DNA from: Enterobacter ludwigii
Lineage (GTDB): Bacteria > Pseudomonadota > Gammaproteobacteria > Enterobacterales > Enterobacteriaceae
DNA: 64,000 nucleotides
Direction: 5' to 3'
Assembly: GCA_023023105.1 (NCBI GenBank)
Contig: CP083824.1
Coordinates: forward strand, 1,426,001 to 1,490,000
Shown: in pieces, positions 1 to 7,123 of the stretch
Layout: each line of letters begins with the position of its first letter
How positions within the stretch are numbered: position 1 is the stretch's first letter
Notes under the pieces: generated by a model
Seen by the model: only the letters and a program-made list of their open reading frames with translations
Told to the model about the DNA's origin: nothing
Databases searched by the model: none
Program-made: the position numbers and the translations under genes

Positions 1-1
1 C

Positions 2-274
2 CACAGCTCACAGGTGACGACGCCGCACAACATGGCGCTGATGTATCAGCTCTACGCCTTTATGCACCGCAGCGCGGCGCTCAAAACGGTGATGCAGGAC
101 TGGATGAAGATGAGCCAGACCACGCTGGAGCAGTGGTTTGACCCGGTTACCACCCGTGCGCTGGATGCGTTTATTGAAGGGATGACGCTGCACTATGTCA
201 CCGACCGGGCACCATTAACCCGGGAGGAGATCCGGGTTATGGTGGGCAGAATTGCGGGCGAGGGCGGCTGCTAG
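2..274 (+). CDS. rcdA: RcdA (YbjK), TetR-family regulator, C-terminal part only
   Basis: This is the ligand-binding C-terminal part of a TetR-family regulator. The frame is open from base 2 and the N-terminal helix-turn-helix lies outside the window. The visible residues ([47 protein letters not shown]) match my recollection of E. coli RcdA almost position by position. RcdA activates csgD and other biofilm and stress genes in E. coli. The gene converges on the next gene and their stop regions overlap by four bases. In K-12 the next genes are rybB and ybjL, here displaced about 9 kb by inserted DNA. Confidence 0.9.
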   Translation, partial: HSSQVTTPHNMALMYQLYAFMHRSAALKTVMQDWMKMSQTTLEQWFDPVTTRALDAFIEGMTLHYVTDRAPLTREEIRVMVGRIAGEGGC

Positions 275-1041
275 GTTGCGCCCGCGGTCATATTGACGGT
301 AGTTCCCGTGATGGCGCTTGCCGCATCTGAGGCCAGAAACGTAATCGTGTCTGCTACCTGTGCCAGCGTGGGCAGGTGATGTGTCAGGGTACTTTGCGCG
401 GCACCACCGAGAAACTGCTCGACCGTAATTCCCATCTCCTGCGCCTTAGCGGCGAAAATGGCACCGACATACGAACCTGCCTGCACCGCGTCGGCAATCG
501 CGTGCGAACGCACGCACACGACGCGAATATTTTTAACGCCCAGTTCTGCGGCAAGCGCCCGGGTAAACGCTTCTGTTCCCGCGCAGCCAACGATATGTCC
601 CAGGTGCCCGGAGATCGCCATATTCGCGGCGGGCGCGACGACGGTAATCAGGGTTCCGCCATGTTCGCCGCCCATGCGGGGTGAAACAGCTTTGGCGATG
701 TTAAAGTACGCGGTCAGGAAGGGATCAAAACCCTGCCTGAATTCGCTAAGGGCTAATGCGTCAAGGCGTTTTCCCTGATCGTGCATAAAGCCCGTGGCGT
801 TGACGACAATATCAATGTGGGCAAACTCAGGAAGCTGCGCGAACTCATCCAGCGCATCGAAAATAAATGTGCTGGCAGACCCGCCTGCGTTGCGAATGCT
901 GTTGGCAACGTGTTCCAGCCTGGTAGAGGTGCGTGCAGCGAGGTGCACTTCAGCCCCCTCACGCGCCAGAGCATGTGCCACAGCGCTGCCGATGGCGCCA
1001 CTGCCGCCGAAGATGACCGCGATTTTGTTTTTAAAGCCCAT
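271..1041 (-). CDS. SDR-family oxidoreductase with atypical active site
   Basis: A 256-residue Rossmann protein of the short-chain dehydrogenase/reductase family. The N-terminal nucleotide-binding motif is FGGSGAIG at about residues 11-18, and the later NATG corresponds to the family NAG motif. The family catalytic YxxxK, expected just before the [12 protein letters not shown] helix, is replaced by a stretch reading [11 protein letters not shown], so neither the tyrosine nor the lysine is present. The C-terminus ([20 protein letters not shown]) is normal for the family. The fold is clear; activity as a classical dehydrogenase is doubtful. It converges with rcdA and is not part of the ars operon, and its substrate cannot be inferred. 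Confidence 0.8.
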   Translation of the reverse strand: MGFKNKIAVIFGGSGAIGSAVAHALAREGAEVHLAARTSTRLEHVANSIRNAGGSASTFIFDALDEFAQLPEFAHIDIVVNATGFMHDQGKRLDALALSEFRQGFDPFLTAYFNIAKAVSPRMGGEHGGTLITVVAPAANMAISGHLGHIVGCAGTEAFTRALAAELGVKNIRVVCVRSHAIADAVQAGSYVGAIFAAKAQEMGITVEQFLGGAAQSTLTHHLPTLAQVADTITFLASDAASAITGTTVNMTAGAT

Positions 1042-1159
1042 ATCCGCATACCCTCACCAGACTTAACCCTCAAAAGTATGTGCCGGGTTTCGGCTGATGC
1101 AACTCAGCCGGTAGGTGGGGTATGCCGCATGCAAGCCTTACTGCGCCATTATCAATGGG

Positions 1160-1591
1160 TTACTTTTGTGAGATTTTTTTCCCGCTGGCATCAACGACGG
1201 CTTCGCCATCCTCTTTCGTAAATGCCCCTTTTTGCGCGTCAGGCAGGATGTCGAGGACGACTTCAGAAGGGCGACACAGGCGAGTGCCCAGCGGCGTCAC
1301 GACGATCGGACGGTTAATCAGGATCGGGTATTGCAGCATGAAGTCGAGCAGCTGTTCGTCGGTGAATTTATCTTCGGCCAGGCCGAGCTGTTCATAGGGC
1401 TCCACGTTTTTACGCAGCAGATCCCGAACAGAAATCCCCATATCGGCAATCAGAGTGGTCAACTTCTCGCGGGACGGTGGGGTTTCCAGATAGAGGATAA
1501 TCTCTGGCTCCGTGCCGCTGTTGCGGATCATCTCCAGCGTGTTGCGCGAGGTACCGCAGGCGGGGTTGTGGTAAATGGTGATGTGGGTCAT
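1160..1591 (-). CDS. arsC: Arsenate reductase ArsC (glutaredoxin-dependent)
   Basis: A 143-residue cytoplasmic arsenate reductase. It reduces arsenate to arsenite using glutathione and glutaredoxin, making the substrate for ArsB export. The catalytic Cys12 lies in YHNPACGTSR near the N-terminus. Arginines in LLRKN, LINRP and TRLCRPSE correspond to the three anion-binding arginines of the R773 enzyme (Arg60, Arg94, Arg107). Length fits the family (about 141 residues). It is the last gene of arsRBC, starting 12 bases after the arsB stop, so it is probably co-transcribed under ArsR control. Confidence 0.97.
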   Translation of the reverse strand: MTHITIYHNPACGTSRNTLEMIRNSGTEPEIILYLETPPSREKLTTLIADMGISVRDLLRKNVEPYEQLGLAEDKFTDEQLLDFMLQYPILINRPIVVTPLGTRLCRPSEVVLDILPDAQKGAFTKEDGEAVVDASGKKISQK

Positions 1592-1603
1592 ATCAGTGGC
1601 TCA

Positions 1604-2893
1604 TTACAGTGTGAAGGAGAGACGTAGCGCCAGCGCGGCGAGCGTCACAAACAGGACCGGCAGCGTCATAATGATACCCGTCCGGAAATAGTAACCCCAG
1701 GTAATCGTCATGTTTTTCTGCGCCAGTACATGAAGCCAGAGCAGTGTCGCCAGGCTGCCGATAGGTGTGATTTTCGGCCCCAGATCGCATCCAATCACGT
1801 TGGCGTAAATCATCGCGTCCTCGATCAACCCAGTTGCCGTGCTGCCGTCAATAGAGAGCGCGCCAATCAGCACCGTGGGCATATTGTTCATTATGGATGA
1901 CAGGAACGCGGTGATGAACCCGGTTCCCAGCGTAGTCGCCCATAATCCGTATCCGGCCAGGCTATTCAGTACGCCTGTGAGAGAGTCCGTCAGCCCGGCA
2001 TTGCGCAGGCCATACACCACCAGATACATCCCCAGCGAGAAGATGACGATCTGCCACGGTGCGCCGCGCAGCACTTTTCCGGTGTTTATCGCATGTCCGC
2101 GTTTTGCGACAGCGAATAAAATCAGCGCACCGACGGTCGCAATGGCGCTGACCGGAATACCGAGAGGTTCGAGCACAAAGAAGCCGACCAGAAGAAGGAG
2201 CAGGACGATCCAGCCCGTTCTGAACGTCGGGAGATCGGTAATAGCGCGCGCTGGCTCCCGAAGTTTCGACAGGTCATATTCCGGGGGAATTTCCTTGCGA
2301 AAGAACAGATGCAGCATCACCAGCGTGGCGGCAATCGCGGCGATATCAACCGGGATCATCACCGAGGCATATTCGCTGAACCCCAGCGTGAAGAAATCGG
2401 CTGACACAATGTTGACCAGGTTAGAGACAATCAGCGGCAGGCTGGCGGTATCGGCGATAAACCCTGCCGCCATCACAAACGCCAGCGTTGCCTGCTTGCT
2501 GAACCCCAGCGCCAGCAGCATAGCAATCACGATAGGCGTCAGGATCAGCGCCGCACCGTCATTGGCAAACAGCGCCGCAACCGCCGCGCCGAGCAGCACG
2601 ATATACGTAAAAAGCAATCTCCCCCGGCCGTTCCCCCAGCGGGCGACGTGTAGCGCAGCCCATTCGAAAAAGCCAGACTCATCCAGCAGCAGGCTGATGA
2701 TAATGACGGCGATAAACGTGGCCGTCGCGTTCCAGACGATATTCCAGACCACCGGAATATCATTAATGTGGATCACACCGCTGACCAGCGCCAGCACGGC
2801 ACCAATGGTCGCGCTCCAGCCGATACTCAGTCCCCTTGGCTGCCAGATAACCAGTACCAGCGTAAACAGAAAAATTGCCCCTGCCAGAAACAT
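1604..2893 (-). CDS. arsB: Arsenite efflux pump ArsB
   Basis: A 429-residue polytopic inner-membrane protein of the length typical for ArsB. It extrudes arsenite or antimonite, driven by the proton gradient. About a dozen hydrophobic segments are visible from the first residues ([16 protein letters not shown]) to the C-terminus. Motifs such as [14 protein letters not shown] and [13 protein letters not shown] fit the ArsB branch of the ion-transporter superfamily. It follows arsR by 40 bases and precedes arsC by 12. No arsA or arsD is present, so this is the simple chromosomal three-gene type. Confidence 0.97.
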   Translation of the reverse strand: MFLAGAIFLFTLVLVIWQPRGLSIGWSATIGAVLALVSGVIHINDIPVVWNIVWNATATFIAVIIISLLLDESGFFEWAALHVARWGNGRGRLLFTYIVLLGAAVAALFANDGAALILTPIVIAMLLALGFSKQATLAFVMAAGFIADTASLPLIVSNLVNIVSADFFTLGFSEYASVMIPVDIAAIAATLVMLHLFFRKEIPPEYDLSKLREPARAITDLPTFRTGWIVLLLLLVGFFVLEPLGIPVSAIATVGALILFAVAKRGHAINTGKVLRGAPWQIVIFSLGMYLVVYGLRNAGLTDSLTGVLNSLAGYGLWATTLGTGFITAFLSSIMNNMPTVLIGALSIDGSTATGLIEDAMIYANVIGCDLGPKITPIGSLATLLWLHVLAQKNMTITWGYYFRTGIIMTLPVLFVTLAALALRLSFTL

Positions 2894-2933
2894 TGCTTAC
2901 TCCATCATATCTGTTTTTGTGAATGTGTATTGA

Positions 2934-3254
2934 TTAGCACGAACCCGGAAGTCTGTTTTTCAGCTTCTCACGCGTCTCTTCCCGCAGGCAGTTCCAGCTG
3001 TTGTCGATAATGGTTGCCGCCCATGCAGGCATGTGGGGGGATAAACGGTAATGGATCCATTTCCCTTCCCGGCGATCGATAACCAGCCCGGACTCTCGCA
3101 GCAGCGCCATGTGGCGGGAGACTTTCGGCTGCGACTCGGTGGTCGCGGAGCAGAGATCGCAGACGCACAGCTCGCCCGCTTCGCGGAGCAGCATGATGAT
3201 GGAGAGCCGTGTTTCGTCGGAGAGGGTTTTGAAGAGTTGGAGCGGGTGGAGCAT
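2934..3254 (-). CDS. arsR: ArsR, As(III)-responsive repressor
   Basis: A winged-helix metalloregulator of the ArsR/SmtB family that represses arsRBC until arsenite binds. The arsenite-sensing site ELCVCDLC is intact, followed by the recognition helix region SQPKVSRHMALLRESGLV and the wing DRREGKWIHYRLSP. I chose the ATG at 3254 (MLHPLQLFKTL) because it matches the usual N-terminus and has an AGGA about 7 bases upstream. The frame is open further upstream, to an ATG at 3287, which would give 117 residues. First gene of the ars operon. Confidence 0.95.
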   Translation of the reverse strand: MLHPLQLFKTLSDETRLSIIMLLREAGELCVCDLCSATTESQPKVSRHMALLRESGLVIDRREGKWIHYRLSPHMPAWAATIIDNSWNCLREETREKLKNRLPGSC

Positions 3255-3261
3255 TCGGCCA

Positions 3262-3310
3262 TCCTGAATGTTTTTTATCATATGCATTAAATCATATATG
3301 TCTATGGCTG
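3262..3310 (-). promoter_or_regulatory. Probable ars operon promoter/operator
   Basis: An AT-rich stretch with ATATATGATTTAATGCATATG followed by a T/A run just upstream of arsR on the minus strand. It resembles the CATATG-containing operator seen before E. coli ars operons, where ArsR binds. Assignment rests on position and resemblance only. Confidence 0.45.
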
Positions 3311-3419
3311 GAGAGAGAAGAGGGAAAAGCAGGAAGGATAGAAAAAAATCCGGGGGGCTTGTAGAAGACCAAAATAGTCTTTATGGCTTGCCTGGACCAC
3401 CCCTGACAGTCATGGGAAA

Positions 3420-3447
3420 GAAACCGTCCCCTGGAACGGTTCCTTTT
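3420..3447. terminator. Hairpin between hcp (T6SS) and arsR
   Basis: The arms GAAACCGT and ACGGTTCC (one mismatch, loop CCCTGGA) form a stem followed on the plus strand by TTTTT. It lies 30-50 bases past the Hcp stop codon and may end that minus-strand operon, although the clearer T-run is on the plus strand. Confidence 0.35.
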
Positions 3448-3477
3448 TATCTGCTCACTTTCAACGTACTTCTGTGC

Positions 3478-3957
3478 TCAGGCGCAGCAGCGATCGTTCC
3501 AGGTGTCACGGAAGATGATATTCCCCTCAGTGTACTTCCAGGAAATGGCTTCATAACGCAATTCGAGCGTTTCAAGATGGGTGCTGCTCATCCCGTTAGG
3601 GGTTAGGAAGGGTGCCACAGTCGTGAACTTAACGTTTTCCATCACGATATTGAAATATTCGACTTCGATACCGGACGTCAGAATACGGTACATCTTAATA
3701 ACCCCCTTCTTCATAACTCGCCCTTCACACACGGCACGGTAAAGAAGTGGGGTAGTCTGATCAAATTCTTTGACTATCGTAATTGGGTGATGGACGCGCG
3801 TGCCGGTGAGCTTGCCCCAGCTTGGGTCAACCGGAATGGTTACGCCGTGGGAGAACGATTTCAGTTCTATGGAACCAAGACGGGTGGGCATCATGCAGCT
3901 ACCGACAATTGGCGAGCCGTTCTCGTCCTCAAGCCAGAGATGTGCGGGTGTAGACAT
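3478..3957 (-). CDS. hcp: Hcp-family type VI secretion tube protein (orphan)
   Basis: A 159-residue protein of the Hcp (TssD) family, which forms hexameric rings stacked into the inner tube of the type VI secretion apparatus and can carry effectors in its lumen. Family hallmarks are the N-terminal HLWLEDENG, the central LKSFSHGV, GKLTGTRVHHPITI(V)KEFD and the C-terminal LELRYEAISWKYTEGNIIF. No other T6SS core gene (tss, vgrG, clpV) is in the window, so it is an orphan copy. It is the last of a three-gene minus-strand cluster (4934-3478), beginning 40 bases after the small membrane-protein gene. That arrangement suggests it delivers the product of its neighbour. It must not be confused with the unrelated hybrid cluster protein Hcp at 58-60 kb. 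Confidence 0.9.
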   Translation of the reverse strand: MSTPAHLWLEDENGSPIVGSCMMPTRLGSIELKSFSHGVTIPVDPSWGKLTGTRVHHPITIVKEFDQTTPLLYRAVCEGRVMKKGVIKMYRILTSGIEVEYFNIVMENVKFTTVAPFLTPNGMSSTHLETLELRYEAISWKYTEGNIIFRDTWNDRCCA

Positions 3958-3996
3958 GTCATTTCCTTATTAGTAAACGTGAAGCTTTTATGGTCC

Positions 3997-4179
3997 TCAA
4001 TGCCATATCCAGTAAGCCAGCCCCAGTGTGACCAGGTAAAACAGGAGGATGAATCCTTGGCTAACCTCAGGGAAATAAACGTCAAGGACATAGCCAAAAA
4101 TGAACGTGAGGATGATGGGTATATAGGTCCAGAAGAAAAACTGGGCCTGAGATTTGAACCAGCGTCTTAGAAAGCTCAT
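3997..4179 (-). CDS. Small two-helix membrane protein, candidate immunity protein
   Basis: A 60-residue protein I do not recognise. Two hydrophobic helices are visible: about residues 12-33 (FFFWTYIPIILTFIFGYVL) and 42-60 (GFILLFYLVTLGLAYWIW), with a basic N-terminus (MSFLRRWFK). Its ATG overlaps the upstream stop as TAATG, which indicates translational coupling to the 251-residue protein. In T6SS gene pairs an effector and its small immunity protein are often coupled this way, and a membrane-embedded immunity protein would fit a membrane-active toxin. The function is inferred from context only. Confidence 0.6.
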   Translation of the reverse strand: MSFLRRWFKSQAQFFFWTYIPIILTFIFGYVLDVYFPEVSQGFILLFYLVTLGLAYWIWH

Positions 4180-4934
4180 TAGTGCCTGCCCATGAGCTTA
4201 AGGATCGTGTCAGCAGCATCATAAGGGCTTTGACTGTCAGCCCATTGCTGGGTTAGTACGCCTGCTCGCATAAACGCAGGTTCCACCAGGAAATACATCA
4301 TTTCCAGTTCTCGCAGGTACAACGCTTGATAGTAGGCGGGATGCATCACTTGCAAGCGGTGAGCGCTGTCAACGGCCTTTTGCACAATCCCGTATATCCC
4401 CAACCCGCCAATAGCCGCGCCCGTTAATCCTGAAACGACCTTTAACCCTGAAGGTGGGAGGGTCACATAGAGGCAAATAGTCGATGCAACGCCTGCAGAG
4501 AATGAATACGAGGTTAGCGTGCTGGTGGATATGTGAACGTTCGCGCGCATTAGAGCATGCTTTATCGCTGATAATTCTTCCGGTGAATAATTCTTAACCA
4601 GCTCCTCAACGTACGTGTTGATTAGGTCAAAGACGATGTTCCAGCGAGAAACGAGGTGGAATATGCCTTTTCGAAAGCGAGCGTCCTCCAGGTTTTGTCT
4701 GGTGCATACATCGTAATATTCATCAGTAAAGCAGGAAGTGTAGTACAGCAGGCGTTGGGCACCGGCCCCTATATTACTCAGGTTGCTCTTTACCTCTTCA
4801 CCTACCGCGCGTACCGCCTGGTCCAGCTTCATGGCCAGTACTTTTTGGCTCTGAAGCTGGCGGATGATCTCTTCAGAATGGTACATGCCTACCGGCCTCG
4901 CGCTTAAGCTCAATTGAGCGATCTTTTGCTGCAT
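4179..4934 (-). CDS. Unknown 251-aa protein, candidate Hcp-delivered T6SS effector
   Basis: No family recognised. The first 130 residues look helical and mostly soluble. Residues about 125-190 contain two or three moderately hydrophobic, glycine-rich segments (SFSAGVASTICLYVTLP; VVSGLTGAAIGGLGIYGIV), followed by a helical C-terminus ending KLMGRH. No signal peptide is visible. It is the first gene of a cluster with a coupled small membrane protein and an orphan Hcp. A soluble protein with an internal glycine-rich hydrophobic hairpin next to Hcp is what a pore-forming T6SS effector can look like, but that is inference. Alternatives are an unrelated cargo or a structural accessory protein. Confidence 0.6.
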   Translation of the reverse strand: MQQKIAQLSLSARPVGMYHSEEIIRQLQSQKVLAMKLDQAVRAVGEEVKSNLSNIGAGAQRLLYYTSCFTDEYYDVCTRQNLEDARFRKGIFHLVSRWNIVFDLINTYVEELVKNYSPEELSAIKHALMRANVHISTSTLTSYSFSAGVASTICLYVTLPPSGLKVVSGLTGAAIGGLGIYGIVQKAVDSAHRLQVMHPAYYQALYLRELEMMYFLVEPAFMRAGVLTQQWADSQSPYDAADTILKLMGRH

Positions 4935-5189
4935 TCCCTAATACCGGCATTTCCATTACCGAGCTTGAAAATCGCATCCCTATCCCCTCCATAGTAGGTT
5001 TCTATCCGCTCCAGATTATTCTCGTCGCTTGTATGGAAGTTCAAAACAGATCATGTTTATGAAAAACACGGGATTTTTAGGATAATGACTTGATATTTTT
5101 TAACCTAAATAGGATTTATCGGGAGTTTAAAGTGAGAATAGATGAGTTCAATTTAGAGTGATGCATTCTAAAACCCGGCCATTCGTTGT
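4935..5189. other. Intergenic region upstream of the Hcp cluster
   Basis: About 255 AT-rich bases without a convincing gene. It should hold the promoter of the minus-strand Hcp cluster and the left breakpoint of the prophage remnant. I could not identify a specific operator or an att-like repeat here. Confidence 0.4.
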
Positions 5190-5420
5190 TGCGAACTGAT
5201 TGTACGTATGCGTGGGTTTAAAGATATCGCCAATGAACAGGGGCTGGCTGGCGAGTTTTACACAATCACTGCGCTTTCACGTTATCACGCTGTACACAGT
5301 AAGGGCGGCTTTGTGTCTCAGTGGAACGGATTAAGCCCACGGGACACGCAGCGTTATTTATGCAACGTCTGGGCAAAATCACGCGCAGCGATCTCCCGTG
5401 CCGGGTGTCGCTTTTGCTAA
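5190..5420 (+). pseudogene. P2-like phage replication endonuclease gpA, internal fragment
   Basis: The open frame from about 5190 reads ELIVRMRGFKDIANE, then GEFYTITALSRYHAV, QWNGLSPRDTQRYLCNVWAK and AISRAG before stopping. This corresponds to the internal region of P2 gpA, the rolling-circle replication endonuclease, just ahead of its VxEPHHDGTPHWH metal-binding motif. That motif and the catalytic tyrosines are missing here, as is the N-terminal half. Intact gpA is over 700 residues, so only about 75 codons remain. It is oriented toward the next gene, as in an intact P2-like prophage. Confidence 0.75.
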
Positions 5421-5525
5421 TAAATAATTGATAGGGGGAACATTTCCCCCAAACTGAAGTTGTTGCAATTAAATTGTTATTGGGGTAGATATTATCCAAT
5501 AACTATGTTGGTTATGAGGGATGAA

Positions 5526-6182
5526 ATGGATTTTTTAAATAATCTGAAAGCGATAGTATCGGTTTTGGGGACTGTTATTATTATAATCAATGTTATCAAA
5601 TGGCGAGATTTTGAGTTTAATAAACCATTTAATAATTTCTCAAAACGAAGCTTGTTTGCATATGAACTGTTTGCAAAGACAGGCCGCAAAAAATTTGAGA
5701 GATTAGGTTATGATTTTGGGGTTATTGCATTTCTGGGAAATACGAACCTTAAGCCATCTCAGCGGGACAGAGTTCTTGAGGTTTCTGATCCTGTTAGGGC
5801 TATTGAATCGTTCAAAAAATGCAGACGATTTGTAGAAGTTAATGAAAAGGGCATTTCATTATTTGAATGGAAGACGAAGCGATATAGAAATGTTGCGTAC
5901 AGGAAATTTTTAAAAACAATATGTATTGCAATCTATTTTGTTTTTATAATGACAATCCCGATGTTAGTTGTTTATTTGATTAACTTTGAGTCTGAGCTTG
6001 TGACGAAACTTATTAAAGGAATGGATGCGAAGTTATTTATTGCTCTTTGCTTAGTGACTGGTGAGTTTTTAATTATAGGTTTTTTAGCGCTATCTAAGGC
6101 TTCAAGCATTGCAGCAGCTGAAAGATTGATAAAAGAAAATATGCAAGCCAGTGATATGATATTGACTCATTTATCAAATTAA
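5526..6182 (+). CDS. Membrane protein of unknown function in the P2-like gpA-gpQ cargo slot
   Basis: A 218-residue protein I do not recognise, in strikingly AT-rich DNA. I chose ATG 5526 (MDFLNNLKAIV) because AGGG lies 5 bases upstream; in-frame ATGs further 5' lack a good ribosome site. Visible hydrophobic helices are at about residues 8-24 (IVSVLGTVIIIINVIKW), 138-158 (ICIAIYFVFIMTIPMLVVYL) and 180-197 (LFIALCLVTGEFLIIGFLAL). A basic soluble stretch lies between the first two. The gene is intact although gpA, ogr and gpQ around it are broken. The gpA-gpQ interval is a documented location for anti-phage cargo in P2-like prophages, so I infer a defence or superinfection-exclusion role, not shown by any motif. 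Confidence 0.7.
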   Translation: MDFLNNLKAIVSVLGTVIIIINVIKWRDFEFNKPFNNFSKRSLFAYELFAKTGRKKFERLGYDFGVIAFLGNTNLKPSQRDRVLEVSDPVRAIESFKKCRRFVEVNEKGISLFEWKTKRYRNVAYRKFLKTICIAIYFVFIMTIPMLVVYLINFESELVTKLIKGMDAKLFIALCLVTGEFLIIGFLALSKASSIAAAERLIKENMQASDMILTHLSN

Positions 6183-6209
6183 CTGGCTGATAAAATGGAA
6201 GTCGAAGCA

Positions 6210-6475
6210 CTATACCGCTGGTGCTTTCAGTAAGTCTAGCGCCATTTGTTTTTGTGCGGGTGAGGGATGATTCAGAAGAGGCTGAACTATCACATCTCCA
6301 GTTTTAGCGCTGGGGCTGAGGGTATGGGAAAACGTCAAATTCATAACAAAAGCGCGCCCACACTCCACATCTGCACAGGCACAGTAAATATCAGCAATCT
6401 GTCGGTGCTTCCGGTTAGTCTTGCGAATCACAGCCTTTGAGTCACATTCAGGCATTCAATTTTCAGGACTCTCAT
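6210..6475 (-). pseudogene. ogr: Ogr/Delta-family late-gene activator with one-base deletion
   Basis: Ogr/Delta proteins are small zinc-finger activators of P2-type late promoters. The minus strand begins at ATG 6475 and reads MRVLKIEC, then shifts frame. Restoring one C (TGCCTGAATGTG to TGCCCTGAATGTG, near 6452) gives a continuous protein MRVLKIECPEC, SKAVIRKTNRKHRQIADIYC, ECGRAFVMNLTFSHTLSP and on to KAPAV. The deletion creates an in-frame ATG at 6455 (MPECDSKAV), but a product from it would lack the first cysteine of the zinc-binding set. The gene is therefore probably inactive. Confidence 0.8.
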
Positions 6476-6525
6476 ATTTCGCTCTCCAGCTGTTAAATAA
6501 TGCCTGGATTTTAGCCTTTTTTGTC

Positions 6526-6880
6526 TCATGCTGCACCCTTCTCCGTTGTTTCCATTGCAAAATACAGATGCAGGTTGGGCGAGATTTCCGGATCGCTGTT
6601 GATGGCCATCGCAAGGCGGCGTTGAATGTGCAGCACTTCATTCTTTTTGTAGGTTCGCTCAACCTTCTCCGGGTCGCCCAGTCCGGCAGTGTTCTGCGGA
6701 ACTATACCTGCCAGTCCGGCCGGAAAACGGTGTGCGTTCAGAATGTCCTAGGCGCTGATGTTTTTCACGCTCGCAAACTCATCTTTGGCCGAAATATCCC
6801 CCATCCCAATAAACTTGATCGCGTCCCGGTCGCCGCTAGGGATGTTTGTAAGCATCCCGGTAAACCGAAACTGAAAAGAT
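6526..6880 (-). pseudogene. P2-like portal protein gpQ, C-terminal remnant
   Basis: Translating the minus strand from about 6880 to a stop at 6526-6528 gives FRFTGMLTNIPSGDRDAIKF, GDISAKDEFASVKNISA, a TAG at 6748-6750, then DILNAHRFPAGLAGIVPQNT, GLGDPEKVERTYKKNEVL, IQRRLAMAIN and METTEKGAA. This is the C-terminal part of the P2-type portal protein. The TAG stands where glutamine (CAG) is usual in the ISAQD motif, a simple nonsense change. The N-terminal two thirds and all other late genes are missing. It reads toward ogr, 50 bases away. Confidence 0.8.
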
Positions 6881-7086
6881 TGAAAAGAATTTCAGTGTTT
6901 TTCACATTTATGGATCTGTGCTGGATCTAATAAAATGCGTAATAATATGATAATAAAGGTATTTTTATGTTTTATGTGAAAAAAGAAGATCAAATTTATG
7001 AGGTGAGAAGCTCATGGAGAACCCGCAGGGTGAGAACTGGCGCGGGTTTTCGATTGGACAAGAACTTATGAAAAACTGAAAAGATT
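6868..7086. repeat. 14-bp direct repeat flanking about 190 bp beside the gpQ remnant
   Basis: AAACTGAAAAGATT occurs at 6868-6881, exactly where gpQ homology ends, and again at 7073-7086. The enclosed 191 bases contain a short reading frame and a terminator-like inverted repeat. The pair may mark a deletion or insertion junction of the decayed prophage; no transposase is present. Confidence 0.5.
6967..7071 (+). CDS. Possible small 34-aa protein
   Basis: A 34-codon frame starting MFYVKKEDQIYEV with AAAGG 8 bases upstream. It ends in a basic tail and overlaps an inverted repeat (AACCCGC and GCGGGTT, about 7019-7048) that resembles a terminator. I recognise no family. It is probably either a real tiny phage-type gene or chance. 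Confidence 0.25.
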   Translation: MFYVKKEDQIYEVRSSWRTRRVRTGAGFRLDKNL

Positions 7087-7123
7087 AACAGTGTCAGAAT
7101 ACACATGATTTTATGGTGGCATG

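Noticed and set aside
1839..2933. Long plus-strand frame opposite arsB
   Set aside because: It is the antisense shadow of a clear ArsB gene; serine/proline/arginine-rich translation with no domain.
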